Shown: piece after piece, positions 44,264 to 52,633 of the stretch
Layout: each line of letters starts with the position of its first letter
How positions within the stretch are numbered: the first letter of the stretch is position 1
Assembly (NCBI GenBank): GCA_015660995.1
Contig: JACTUC010000007.1
Span: forward strand, 1 to 64,000
DNA length: 64,000 nt
DNA from: Candidatus Methanomethylicaceae archaeon
Lineage (GTDB): Archaea > Thermoproteota > Methanomethylicia > Methanomethylicales > Methanomethylicaceae
Direction: 5' to 3'
Program-made: the position numbers and the translations under genes
Notes under the pieces: model-generated
Databases searched by the model: none
Told to the model about the DNA's origin: nothing
What the model saw: only the letters and a program-made list of their open reading frames with translations

Positions 44264-44560
44264 CTACTTTCCCTCTAGAGGAAATATATGTTCGGGTCTT
44301 GCTATTACTATCTTTTCGTAGCCGCCCATGTAAACGTTCAGGACGTATGCCCTTCCCCTCTTCTCCACAACCGAGCATGTCTTGCCCTGGAACCTCCTGT
44401 GCGGCATGCCCTTCACTGTGGAAGGGTCGATATTGATGACTACCTTCTCTCCTTTGGCGTAGTCCCTCAGTATCCTGTTGATGGGGGATAACCCCTTTTC
44501 CCTGGACTTCTTGCTGAGGACAGACCTCGTCCTGTTCCTAAATCCTAGCGAATGCTTCAT
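44264..44560 (-). CDS. rpl21e: Ribosomal protein L21e (eL21)
   Basis: A 98-residue basic protein with the family N-terminus MKHSLGFRNRTRSVLSK, GKTCSVVEKRGRAYVLNV and the C-terminal RPEHIFPL. ATG 44560 comes 1 base after the pus10 stop and has GAGGCGG about 6 bases upstream inside pus10; the frame extends 5 codons further but without support. Confidence 0.94.
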   Translation of the reverse strand: MKHSLGFRNRTRSVLSKKSREKGLSPINRILRDYAKGEKVVINIDPSTVKGMPHRRFQGKTCSVVEKRGRAYVLNVYMGGYEKIVIARPEHIFPLEGK

Positions 44561-44561
44561 C

Positions 44562-45875
44562 TTATACCGCCTCATTTACTGAAATTACGTCAAGCTCAAT
44601 GCATCGTGCCCCGGTACCGAGCACCTCTGAGACGCTGGGCTTCGTCCTTCCCTCGTCGCCAGAGATCAGCTCCTTTACATAGAGCCCGCCTTGGCAACGC
44701 ACCACAAGCTCGATCTTTTTATCATCGAGCCTCGTGGCCTGCATCTCGTGCACCTTCTTGTACCTCAATTTGTCGGCGCGCCGATGCATTACCCTTTTCG
44801 GAGTATATTGATTCAAAAGACATCCATTAAAGCTTTTCTCTAGCTCCCTCAGGTCTTCCTCGGAGACGGGTCTATCAACCTCCACGAGCGCCCTGTAGGT
44901 CTTCTCGGCTACCTTAGACTTCTCCTTCAGACTCCTGACCGTCTTCTTGTCCGAGTAGTCGAGGTCCAAGACTTCCACCCTTCCATCGCCAGCGCGGTTT
45001 ATCGCACCCTCCAAGACAGCTAGGTCGGGGCTACGGTTGAGGGCTTCCTTGACCTCAATGACAAACGGCCTCCCGTTGCCAATCATTATTGCATCAACGT
45101 CTTCCCTCCCCGCCCCGTGGAACTTCGAGTCATTCCCCTTTGTCACCGATAGCACAGGTCCGGTTATTATCTCCTCAACCGATATTGGGTAGATCTTACC
45201 CGTGCCGTGACATATGTCGCACCCCCTGCCACCGCAGTGGACGCAGTCCCACCTCGACTGGGGGATGCCGCGGACGAGCTTCTTGTATCTGCCCCTGATG
45301 TACAGGGGCATGGACTTCACCTTTGCCTTGAACTCAGGAAGATCCAGCATGACAACGATATCAGGTCTCTCGAACTCCACTTCCTTTCCCGTCAGCCTTG
45401 AGACCTCCTTCCCGATTTCCCTGCTGCACTCCATCTTCAGGGACTCGCCGAACTCGATCGAGAACTCGGACCTCAGTCGATCCTCCCTCTCTGCCATCTC
45501 CCCGGAGATCTTCACTCCAATGAGGAAGTTGCTGTAATTGTACCCATCGAGGCTCCTCGACACACCCTTGGCATAATCCTGGACCTTTTCCAGGATCCCT
45601 TCGCAAAGATAGCAAGCCTTCTTCTCCCTCTCGCCGCCAGCCACATTGAAGGCGGGTGTGAAGTCCCCGTTGGAGACGAGCTCGTGGAGCAGCCTCATGC
45701 CACCCTCATCGCCCCTGCGCGAACCCATGTGCCCCTCCATGGTCAGTGCCAACTTCAGTGCGTATCCGCGCTCTCTGTTCGTCACGCCCCTGGCAAGACC
45801 CCCGAACTGTCTACCCAAGCAATTGTCGCATAGGGAGTACTTTGTCAAAATCCTCTCGGCTTCATCCAGAATCAT
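44562..45875 (-). CDS. pus10: tRNA pseudouridine(54/55) synthase Pus10
   Basis: Pus10 makes pseudouridine 54 and 55 in archaeal tRNAs. The N-terminal THUMP-containing part has zinc cysteines CDNCLGRQFG and CYLCEG, followed by DCVHCGGRGCDICHGTGKI; the catalytic Asp lies in GAGREDVDAIMIGNGRP near residue 255. It has 437 residues, as usual. ATG 45875 has AAGGTG 5 bases upstream. TrmY, which acts on the same base afterwards, is encoded 0.5 kb upstream on the same strand. Confidence 0.93.
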   Translation of the reverse strand: MILDEAERILTKYSLCDNCLGRQFGGLARGVTNRERGYALKLALTMEGHMGSRRGDEGGMRLLHELVSNGDFTPAFNVAGGEREKKACYLCEGILEKVQDYAKGVSRSLDGYNYSNFLIGVKISGEMAEREDRLRSEFSIEFGESLKMECSREIGKEVSRLTGKEVEFERPDIVVMLDLPEFKAKVKSMPLYIRGRYKKLVRGIPQSRWDCVHCGGRGCDICHGTGKIYPISVEEIITGPVLSVTKGNDSKFHGAGREDVDAIMIGNGRPFVIEVKEALNRSPDLAVLEGAINRAGDGRVEVLDLDYSDKKTVRSLKEKSKVAEKTYRALVEVDRPVSEEDLRELEKSFNGCLLNQYTPKRVMHRRADKLRYKKVHEMQATRLDDKKIELVVRCQGGLYVKELISGDEGRTKPSVSEVLGTGARCIELDVISVNEAV

Positions 45876-46021
45876 TCAATCACCTTATGGGGCGTCCTCA
45901 AACTGGGAAAATCCGGACCCACTTAAATCTCATCCGTTTCCGGTAGCGCACTATGACATCGCGCTGGGATTGCCATGAGAAAAAAAATTGGCATTGGATA
46001 AAAAAAGCAAAGTCATTCCTG

Positions 46022-46318
46022 CTACTTTTGCGATTGCTGCGCCGCCTGCGCTTGGGTTGTCTTGTTCCTCTTGGTTCCCATGTTGGCTATGCTGAATATT
46101 ATCCATGCTATTACTCCATAAACTACTCCATTGAAGATGGCTATTACAAGCGTTGTTGCAGGAATTCCAAGCACTGGATAATCTGTAGTGGGTACATTAA
46201 GCATATTGTATATAGCTGGTCCAGGTGGCAGTGTTGGATATGCTAAGGTTATAACAACAAATAGCAGAAAAACTACCAAGAAAACTATTGCGCCTCTCAA
46301 AGTGAGCCCCCCGCTCAT
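46022..46318 (-). CDS. Small two-helix membrane protein
   Basis: A 98-residue protein with hydrophobic segments near residues 9-28 and 53-78, an external loop rich in Pro (PTLPPGPAIYNML) and a basic, Gln-rich cytoplasmic tail (TKRNKTTQAQAAQQSQK). The sequence is AT-richer than its neighbours. It lies between pus10 and trmY on the same strand but with gaps on both sides. I do not recognise it. Confidence 0.6.
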   Translation of the reverse strand: MSGGLTLRGAIVFLVVFLLFVVITLAYPTLPPGPAIYNMLNVPTTDYPVLGIPATTLVIAIFNGVVYGVIAWIIFSIANMGTKRNKTTQAQAAQQSQK

Positions 46319-46383
46319 CCATCTAATTGTCTTTCTTAAAATAAGTTTCTTCTCTTAGCCCAATGAGCTGCTTTTTACCCCAT

Positions 46384-46917
46384 TTAGTAACGTCTTCCTC
46401 TGTCAGCTCTATTGTTAAGCATTACTACGGCCTGATCTGGTGGAATTGTCCCCCTGCTCAGCCGGACGGGTATGAAACCTCTGCTGATCAAAAGGCTCTC
46501 CACTTCCCTGCTTATCTCTGGGTGCTGGAAGACAGCAGTGAAATCCTCCTCCAGGCTCACATCCTTCCCTCCAGCGCCCCTATAAAAGACCTTCATGGAT
46601 CTTATGTCGTCCAGATAGTCATCGAGCTTTTTCGTGTAGGCGTTTATGCCTTGCATGATCCTTCCGGACCCCCTTCCATCGATCTTCTTCAGCCCTGCCT
46701 TCAGAATCCCCGAAAGGGACTGCTCGTCTGGCCTCACGTTCCTCATGCTTCCCCCCTCGAAGCTGACGCACCTGCTACCGTCGAAGAAGATAGTGACCCT
46801 GACATCCCTCCTCGCGCCGTGTGAGACAAGGAGCGCCCCAACCACAAACCTGGTTACAAAGCCTGTCTCATCCGATGAGATCGCCGAAGAGGGTGCAAGC
46901 AGCGCTAGCTCCCGCAA
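46384..46917 (-). CDS. trmY: tRNA (pseudouridine-54-N1)-methyltransferase TrmY
   Basis: TrmY is a SPOUT enzyme that converts pseudouridine 54 to N1-methylpseudouridine. Conserved SHGARRDVRVTIFFDG and VRPDEQSLSGILKAGLKK follow the family pattern. The start is TTG 46917: GAGGTGA lies 5-6 bases upstream, and translation from it gives MRELA, matching the usual MRxF start; the upstream GTG 46926 overlaps the srp54 stop. About 177 residues. Confidence 0.9.
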   Translation of the reverse strand: MRELALLAPSSAISSDETGFVTRFVVGALLVSHGARRDVRVTIFFDGSRCVSFEGGSMRNVRPDEQSLSGILKAGLKKIDGRGSGRIMQGINAYTKKLDDYLDDIRSMKVFYRGAGGKDVSLEEDFTAVFQHPEISREVESLLISRGFIPVRLSRGTIPPDQAVVMLNNRADRGRRY

Positions 46918-46922
46918 AAATA

Positions 46923-48263
46923 TCACCTCTTCGTGAAGTCCTTCATGCTGGGCATCCTCTTCTGCTTGGTGACGAACTGCTTGATGAACTTCTTGCTCAT
47001 CCTGTACTGGTCAAGTAGCTCCTTAATGTCCTTGGGTGCAGTACCGGACCCCCTCGAGATCCTCCTTACCCTCGAGCCGTCTATGATCTGGGGATCCGTG
47101 AGCTCCTCCTCGGTCATGGACTGCATTATAACCATCCACTTCTTCATCTTGACCTCCGAGACCTCCATGGCTTCCTTGGGGACGTTCATGCCCATCCCTG
47201 GTATTGACTGCAGGACTTTGCTAAGAGGCCCCATCTTCCTCATGGTCTGCATCTGCGCGTAAAGATCCTTCAGCGTGAACCTGCCAGAGGCTATGGCGGT
47301 CATGCTCTTCTTGCCTACAGTGGTGGACTGTATCTCGTTGACTTTCTCGACGAGCGCCTCGATATCACCCATCCCAAGGAGCCTACTGACGAACCTGCCT
47401 GGGCTGAAGACCTCTATCTCCTCCATGCCTTCGCCCGTGCCTATGAACCGTATTGGTGCCTTGGTTGCCGCCACTGCGGAGAGTGCGCCACCTCCCTTGG
47501 CAGAGCCGTCGAGCTTGGTAAGGAATATTGTGCCTATCTTTGTCGTTTGGTCGAACGCCTCAGCCTGCTGCATCGCCTGCTGGCCGATTGTGCCGTCAAG
47601 GACGAGCATAATCTCATCGGGCTTCACTGCCTCAGCTATCTGGGATATCTCACTTAGGAGATCACTCTCGTTCTTGTGCCTGCCTGCAGTATCGACTATT
47701 ATGACCTCGATTCCCTTCTCCTTGAATGCCTTGACACCATTTTTTGCTATATCCACGGCGTTACTGTTCGTCCTGTCGCCATAAAACTCAGCCCCAGCTT
47801 TGGTTGCAAGTTGACTGAGCTGGTCGTAAGCCCCTGCCCTGAAGTTGTCGGCACACACCAGCCCCATCGACAGCCCTTGCTTCTTGAAGTAAAAAGTAAG
47901 CTTGGAAGCACTCGTGGTCTTCCCCGACCCTTGTATTCCTACAAGCAGTACTATGGTCGTCCTTCCCTTCGGATATTTTGGCAGCTGAGGCTTGTCCCCG
48001 CCTAAGAGCCCCACGAGCTCGTCGTAGACGACCTTGATTGCTAGCTCCCTGCGGGTAATCCCTGGTGGGAGGTCCTCCTCAAGGATCTTCTTCTCGATGT
48101 TCTTGGACAGTTCCAGCACGAGCTTTACATTCACATCAGACTGGAGGAGCGCCCTCTGGATGTCCCTGATCAGCTCTTTCACTACCTTCTCATCCACAAC
48201 TGGAGCCCTAAGGACTTTCTTTATCGCACTGCCAAGGGCGCCGCTAAGGCTGTCAAGGACCAT
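46923..48263 (-). CDS. srp54: Signal recognition particle GTPase SRP54
   Basis: SRP54 binds signal sequences and SRP RNA. N domain, then G domain with GIQGSGKTTSASK, DTAGRH and TKLDGSAKGGG, then the methionine-rich M domain with GSGTAPKDIKELLDQY and KQKRMPSMKDF. ATG 48263 has GGTG 7 bases upstream; the frame is open 16 codons further, without family support. About 446 residues. Confidence 0.96.
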   Translation of the reverse strand: MVLDSLSGALGSAIKKVLRAPVVDEKVVKELIRDIQRALLQSDVNVKLVLELSKNIEKKILEEDLPPGITRRELAIKVVYDELVGLLGGDKPQLPKYPKGRTTIVLLVGIQGSGKTTSASKLTFYFKKQGLSMGLVCADNFRAGAYDQLSQLATKAGAEFYGDRTNSNAVDIAKNGVKAFKEKGIEVIIVDTAGRHKNESDLLSEISQIAEAVKPDEIMLVLDGTIGQQAMQQAEAFDQTTKIGTIFLTKLDGSAKGGGALSAVAATKAPIRFIGTGEGMEEIEVFSPGRFVSRLLGMGDIEALVEKVNEIQSTTVGKKSMTAIASGRFTLKDLYAQMQTMRKMGPLSKVLQSIPGMGMNVPKEAMEVSEVKMKKWMVIMQSMTEEELTDPQIIDGSRVRRISRGSGTAPKDIKELLDQYRMSKKFIKQFVTKQKRMPSMKDFTKR

Positions 48264-48443
48264 CTTGCACACCTGATGGTTTAAACAATCAGTCCGCTCC
48301 TTAAAAAACATTTTAGAACTATGCTTATTCGACTTGATATTATCACTTGCCTTATGCGGAAAGCCTTATCGTGCTGATCCAAGACACTAAAATACTTTGA
48401 AGCATCCCCAACTTTTACGGCAATCATCAAATTGTGCCTGTAG

Positions 48444-48457
48444 CGTAATATGTTACG
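48444..48457. repeat. Palindrome upstream of srp54
   Basis: CGTAA-TATG-TTACG is an inverted repeat with 5-bp arms in the 278-base gap between srp54 and the aIF5A gene. It might be an operator. Otherwise this gap shows only AT-rich sequence and a doubtful 61-codon frame. Confidence 0.25.
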
Positions 48458-48541
48458 TTGTTCCATATTTGCACTATAATTGATCTGCCAGGAAATTATG
48501 GAACGCTTTCAAAAAGATAAATAATAATGGGCAAAAAACCT

Positions 48542-48937
48542 TTACTTGACTCTGACGATGTGCTTCTCGTTGAGGATGTCCCAGAATTCTATCTCAGCGC
48601 CCGACACAAGCTTAGAGAGGATCTCCTCATCATTTGGTTTTTTGACCTCAAAGGTTTCATAATTGGAGAGATCCATCAGTTGGACTGTATCTGGCATGAT
48701 GGAGATGACTTGGGCTGCCCTTTTCTCGACCAAGGGGACATCAACCCTCTGGTCCGCTGGACCGACTATATTCCTCTTAAAACCGTCAAATATGCCTATT
48801 GCTACGATCCTGACTTTGGCTGATCCGTGCTTTCCTGTCTTGGACTTGTCATGAGAAACGACCCTGCATGGAATGTTGTCTATGACCACGAAGCTACCAT
48901 CTTTAAGCTCGCCCAACTCAACCGGTTTAACCGACAT
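48542..48937 (-). CDS. Translation factor aIF5A
   Basis: aIF5A carries hypusine or deoxyhypusine and helps the ribosome past difficult peptides. The modified Lys lies in SKTGKHGSAKVRIV near residue 37; a C-terminal OB domain follows. At 131 residues it has archaeal length. The gene stands alone, with TTTATTTAG-like AT-rich sequence upstream. Confidence 0.95.
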   Translation of the reverse strand: MSVKPVELGELKDGSFVVIDNIPCRVVSHDKSKTGKHGSAKVRIVAIGIFDGFKRNIVGPADQRVDVPLVEKRAAQVISIMPDTVQLMDLSNYETFEVKKPNDEEILSKLVSGAEIEFWDILNEKHIVRVK

Positions 48938-49134
48938 TTATGCTTACATCCTTTCAAGATTGAGTAAGTAGTAACTAACTAAATAAATCTTATCTTAATA
49001 TCAACTAAAGGATAATAATATGTCCTGAAGATGTTTGGTGAGCCAATCCATCGTCCATATTGACCCTTGAGTCATCATCTTCGGTTGGCTGTAAAATTAT
49101 TGATTCGCATGCAACCATGGCTCGCAAGGATATG

Positions 49135-49752
49135 CTAAAACCCCAACTTCTCTCTTACGAGAATCAATGTTATCCTGTTTTTAACAACTTCACCCTCAAT
49201 TATGATCCACTTATTAGTTGCACTTGGGATCCCGTATGCCTTTTTTGATCTTGCATCCTCCAAAGGAAAGACATACTCCTTGACGCGCATTAATGCTTCA
49301 TGGAGGTTCTGAGTGATTTTTTGCACACCTACAACAAGAACGAGGTTTTTTGCGGCGTAAAGGTAAGCCCCCGTCCTGGAGCCTGTCTTGTCGCACGCTA
49401 CCAACTCACCATCACGTGAGATGGCATTCACGCTTCCCAAGAAGTACTCTGCGGTGACTGACTTCCTCCTCATGTCTCCCCTCTTGGAATCATCATTCTC
49501 ATGCCTTATTTCATCGTTCAGGCTCTTCCAACCATGTCTACCCGATTTCAGGTAGTCCTTGAAGCCGATCTCGTCCAGCGTTGTCGACGATCCTACCATC
49601 ACCTCCACTCCCACCGGAATAATATCCTTAAGCTTCTCCATGGCTTCGGCTCCAGTCCCAACTGCTATAACGTTTATGCCCCTATTTCTGAGGAAATCCA
49701 CAGTCTCTTTGATGGTCTTCTCATCGGGAATAGTTGCCCATTTTTCGCTCAT
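49135..49752 (-). CDS. LUD-domain protein (LutC/YkgG-like)
   Basis: A 205-residue LUD-domain protein. INVIAVGTGAEAMEKLKD, VMVGSSTTLDEIG and LVLVVGVQKITQNLHEAL are typical; members often accompany iron-sulfur proteins in lactate or related oxidation. It is divergent from the iron-sulfur genes at 49893 and 50757, with 140 bases between, so a shared redox role is plausible but inferred. Substrate unknown. Confidence 0.82.
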   Translation of the reverse strand: MSEKWATIPDEKTIKETVDFLRNRGINVIAVGTGAEAMEKLKDIIPVGVEVMVGSSTTLDEIGFKDYLKSGRHGWKSLNDEIRHENDDSKRGDMRRKSVTAEYFLGSVNAISRDGELVACDKTGSRTGAYLYAAKNLVLVVGVQKITQNLHEALMRVKEYVFPLEDARSKKAYGIPSATNKWIIIEGEVVKNRITLILVREKLGF

Positions 49753-49892
49753 AAATGGCCAATCCGGGATTGATAGTTTGAATATCTTCCTTCAATTATC
49801 ACAACTCCCCCTCTTCAGAATCCTTATATTCTTTGTCATGGGAGTGAGTGCTTGTAAGCGGCTCGACAATTTTTTGTGGAGTGTATTGAAAG

Positions 49893-50756
49893 TTGTGCAA
49901 GTGGTGCATGAAGCATGGAGCCGGCGGAAAATGGTACATGAACGCCAAGAACTACTCGAATGAACTTGCAAAAGAAATGAACATTGCAGAGTACGAAACC
50001 GAACAGTGGAGGGCATTCGAGCAGGTATACATCCGAAAGATCATGGGAATATCGTCCATCGACGTAGGTTACAAGCTGCAGTTGCCCATCATAGGTCGGG
50101 TCCTGCGGTGGAATGCTGAGAAGATGATCCACAGCGAGAGCAAGAACAGGAACGCCGTCAGAGCCGATGGCCACTTCGGGCAGGTCATCCCGCTGGAAGA
50201 CGCGAAGATCATACTTGGCAACTTAGCAGCTGAGCCCATCATTGAAAATTACTGCATGTGCAGGTGGATGCAGAGGGGCGTGAAGGAAGCCTGTTGCATT
50301 AACTTCGGCGTCCTCTCCGGCGTTATAGAGAAGCTGCCACGCTTCATCCCTAAGAACAACGTCTACCGGCTAGACCGGGATGAGGCAATAAAGAGGATCG
50401 AGCAGCACAACCGCAAGGGCTATGTCGCATCGGTGTGGTTCCAGCCCGTGCCCTACATCAATGCCATATGCTCCTGCGAGAACCCCGAGTGTGGCGGCTT
50501 GAGACTGAGGCAGGATTTCGGGCTGAATTCCGTCTATAAGGCAGAGTACGTCGCGGCAATCGACCCCGACAAATGCCAGGGATGCAAATCGTGTGTGTCC
50601 ATGTGCCAGTTCTCAGCCCTCAGGTACATACCATCTCAGGAAAGAGTGATGGTGGACCTTAGGAAGTGCTTCGGGTGTGGTGTATGCCGTCATGCCTGCA
50701 AGAATGACTCGATACAGATGGTTCCAAGAGAGCAGTTTCCGGGGTTGCAGTACTGA
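49893..50756 (+). CDS. Cysteine-rich iron-sulfur protein with C-terminal 2[4Fe-4S] ferredoxin domain
   Basis: A 287-residue protein. It begins CKWCMKHGAGGKWYM; the middle holds NYCMCRWMQRGVKEACC and CSCENPECGG, extra cysteine groups outside the ferredoxin part; the last 70 residues contain two classical motifs, CQGCKSCVSMC and CFGCGVCRHAC. TTG 49893 is the first start and directly precedes the first CxxC; GGAG lies 11 bases upstream. The ferredoxin at 50757 follows without a gap. Probably an electron-transfer or reductase subunit; partner unknown. Confidence 0.78.
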   Translation: MCKWCMKHGAGGKWYMNAKNYSNELAKEMNIAEYETEQWRAFEQVYIRKIMGISSIDVGYKLQLPIIGRVLRWNAEKMIHSESKNRNAVRADGHFGQVIPLEDAKIILGNLAAEPIIENYCMCRWMQRGVKEACCINFGVLSGVIEKLPRFIPKNNVYRLDRDEAIKRIEQHNRKGYVASVWFQPVPYINAICSCENPECGGLRLRQDFGLNSVYKAEYVAAIDPDKCQGCKSCVSMCQFSALRYIPSQERVMVDLRKCFGCGVCRHACKNDSIQMVPREQFPGLQY

Positions 50757-51017
50757 ATGATGCCCAAAAAAAGTCCGAAAGTAATAGTGGATTACTCAAA
50801 ATGTGGCGACGGGGGAAGTAAGGTCGATCCCAGGGACTGCGGGAAGTGTTTGAGAGCCTGCGATCCAGCGATCTTGCTGATGCACGAGACCATGGATATT
50901 AGGCAGGACCCATATGATCCACAGATCTGGCGCATAACTGCTGTCTGGTTAAATCTGTGCACAAGGTGCATGAAATGTGTGCAGGTCTGCCCAGTTGGTG
51001 CAATTGCAGTCACCTGA
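50757..51017 (+). CDS. Small ferredoxin-like protein, two [4Fe-4S] motifs
   Basis: An 86-residue protein. The first cluster motif is spread (SKCGDGG then DCGKCLRACDP), the second is standard (CTRCMKCVQVCPVG). Between them lies a segment with DPYDPQIWRITAVW. Its ATG directly follows the stop of the previous gene, so they are co-translated. An electron carrier for its neighbour is likely (inference). Confidence 0.82.
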   Translation: MMPKKSPKVIVDYSKCGDGGSKVDPRDCGKCLRACDPAILLMHETMDIRQDPYDPQIWRITAVWLNLCTRCMKCVQVCPVGAIAVT

Positions 51018-51230
51018 CATTTTTCGGTCCTGCATCGGGGGAAGTGAATATAGAAACTGCTGAACGACAAGTAATGCATCAAGCAAGTGCCATAAGTTCG
51101 GTTGTTGGTCTTATGCTTTATTGATAAGAGAACTGCAATAATCTGCGGATTATCTAGCCATGCAAGGATTTTCACCGCAATCGTTATTGACTTGGAAAGC
51201 CCTACTTTTTTAAATGAGCGGTGGTGCTCT

Positions 51231-52073
51231 TTGAGGTTCTCTTGCGTCAACATAATAACAAAATTTAATTCCCAAGAGGCCGCCAACGTCGCCCAGGGCT
51301 TGGGCGAATTCCTGAGATCTAGAGGGATCGAGGTCCTCCATACAGGCGCGCTTCCAAAGACTGTCATAGGGGCAAAATCATCCTCCCCCAACGAGATTAA
51401 AGCTGACCTCATTGTAGTCGTGGGAGGCGATGGAACTATAATGAGGACTGCACAGGTGGTTGGCGAGACACCAATACTTGGTGTAAAGGTTGGTGCTCTT
51501 GGTTTCCTCTGCGAGACGACTCCAGAGTTGGCAAAAGATGCATTGGAGAAGGTACTGGCAGGGAAGTACTACCTGGAGTATAAGACAAAGCTCACCCCCC
51601 GATTCGACGGCCTTAAACTACCCGATGCCCTAAACGAAGTACTGATCACAACGTCGAAGCCCTCAAAAATACTCTCCCTCATGGTGAAGAAGGACGGCGT
51701 CCTCCTCCACCACGGGAAGGCGGATGGCGTAATTGTCTCGACCCCCACCGGTTCCACGGCTTATGCTCTCTCCGCAGGCGGTCCCATAATCGATCCCAAG
51801 CTGGATGTCCTGGAGGTTGTGTTCATATGCCCGCTCTCGGCTGGAATACGCCCGATGATATTTCCAGTATCGAGCAGCCTCGAGATCACTGTTCTCCCAG
51901 AAGGTTTTGAAGGCATTGCCGTGCTAGATGGCCAGACCACGGCTGAGCTTGAATACGATAAACCTGTCACCATAAAGAAATCTGAGAAAAAGGCCGTATT
52001 CATCAGGGTGAACAATTCTGAATTTTTCTACCAGCGGATCAGAGAAAAAATCACGTGCGGTTTTGAGGCCTGA
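51231..52073 (+). CDS. nadK: NAD kinase (COG0061 type)
   Basis: NadK phosphorylates NAD to NADP. VVVGGDGTIMRTAQ near residue 65 and STPTGSTAYALSAGGP near 170 are the substrate motifs. The frame is open far upstream to 51102, but TTG 51231 has GGTGGT about 5 bases upstream and gives the expected length of 280. The 213-base gap before it shows no other gene. nob1 follows after 2 bases. Confidence 0.92.
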   Translation: MRFSCVNIITKFNSQEAANVAQGLGEFLRSRGIEVLHTGALPKTVIGAKSSSPNEIKADLIVVVGGDGTIMRTAQVVGETPILGVKVGALGFLCETTPELAKDALEKVLAGKYYLEYKTKLTPRFDGLKLPDALNEVLITTSKPSKILSLMVKKDGVLLHHGKADGVIVSTPTGSTAYALSAGGPIIDPKLDVLEVVFICPLSAGIRPMIFPVSSSLEITVLPEGFEGIAVLDGQTTAELEYDKPVTIKKSEKKAVFIRVNNSEFFYQRIREKITCGFEA

Positions 52074-52075
52074 CA

Positions 52076-52633
52076 ATGGTCGACAAAAAGCGTCAGACCT
52101 TCGTGCTCGACACCTCCGCCATAATATATGGCTTCAATCCACGCCTCATAGACGGCGATCACTTCATCACGCCACGCGTCTCCATTGAACTCCTTGGTAA
52201 GAGGACCAAAGCAGCAACAGACCTTTCCCTGATTTCTGGACGGCTTAAGGTAAAGGCTCCCAATGAATACTACAAGGGCATAGTCAAAAGCAGGGCAGGC
52301 TCGACAGGTGATCTCTCGGTCCTTTCCGAGACCGACTTGGAGGTCGCAGCTCTGGCCCTCGAGCTGAAGATGCAAGGCTCTGACCCGGTTGTGGTCAGCG
52401 ATGACTACAGCCTCCAGAACCTTTGTAATATGCTCGGGCTAAACTTCCGGCCAATGATGACTAAGGGCATCTCCCAGGAGTTCTGGTGGTTCCTCTACTG
52501 CCCAGCCTGTGGCGCCACTTACCAGAAGTCTCTGAAATCGACCGTTTGTCAGGTCTGTGGCCACACTCTGAAGAGGAAGGTCTACAGCAAGAAGAATATA
52601 GATGAAACGGGTGCTGCTGCAAAACCCTCATAG
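52076..52633 (+). CDS. nob1: rRNA maturation endonuclease Nob1
   Basis: Nob1 cleaves the 3' end of small-subunit rRNA. The PIN domain has FVLDTSAIIYG (catalytic Asp) and VVVSDDYSLQNL (second acidic cluster); a zinc ribbon follows (YCPACGATY and CQVCGHTLKRK). It has 185 residues. The last 6 bases overlap the convergent lysR-type gene. Confidence 0.92.
   Translation: MVDKKRQTFVLDTSAIIYGFNPRLIDGDHFITPRVSIELLGKRTKAATDLSLISGRLKVKAPNEYYKGIVKSRAGSTGDLSVLSETDLEVAALALELKMQGSDPVVVSDDYSLQNLCNMLGLNFRPMMTKGISQEFWWFLYCPACGATYQKSLKSTVCQVCGHTLKRKVYSKKNIDETGAAAKPS

Noticed and set aside
48281-48466. 61-codon minus-strand frame upstream of srp54
   Set aside because: No motif and no ribosome-binding site; likely chance in an AT-rich gap.
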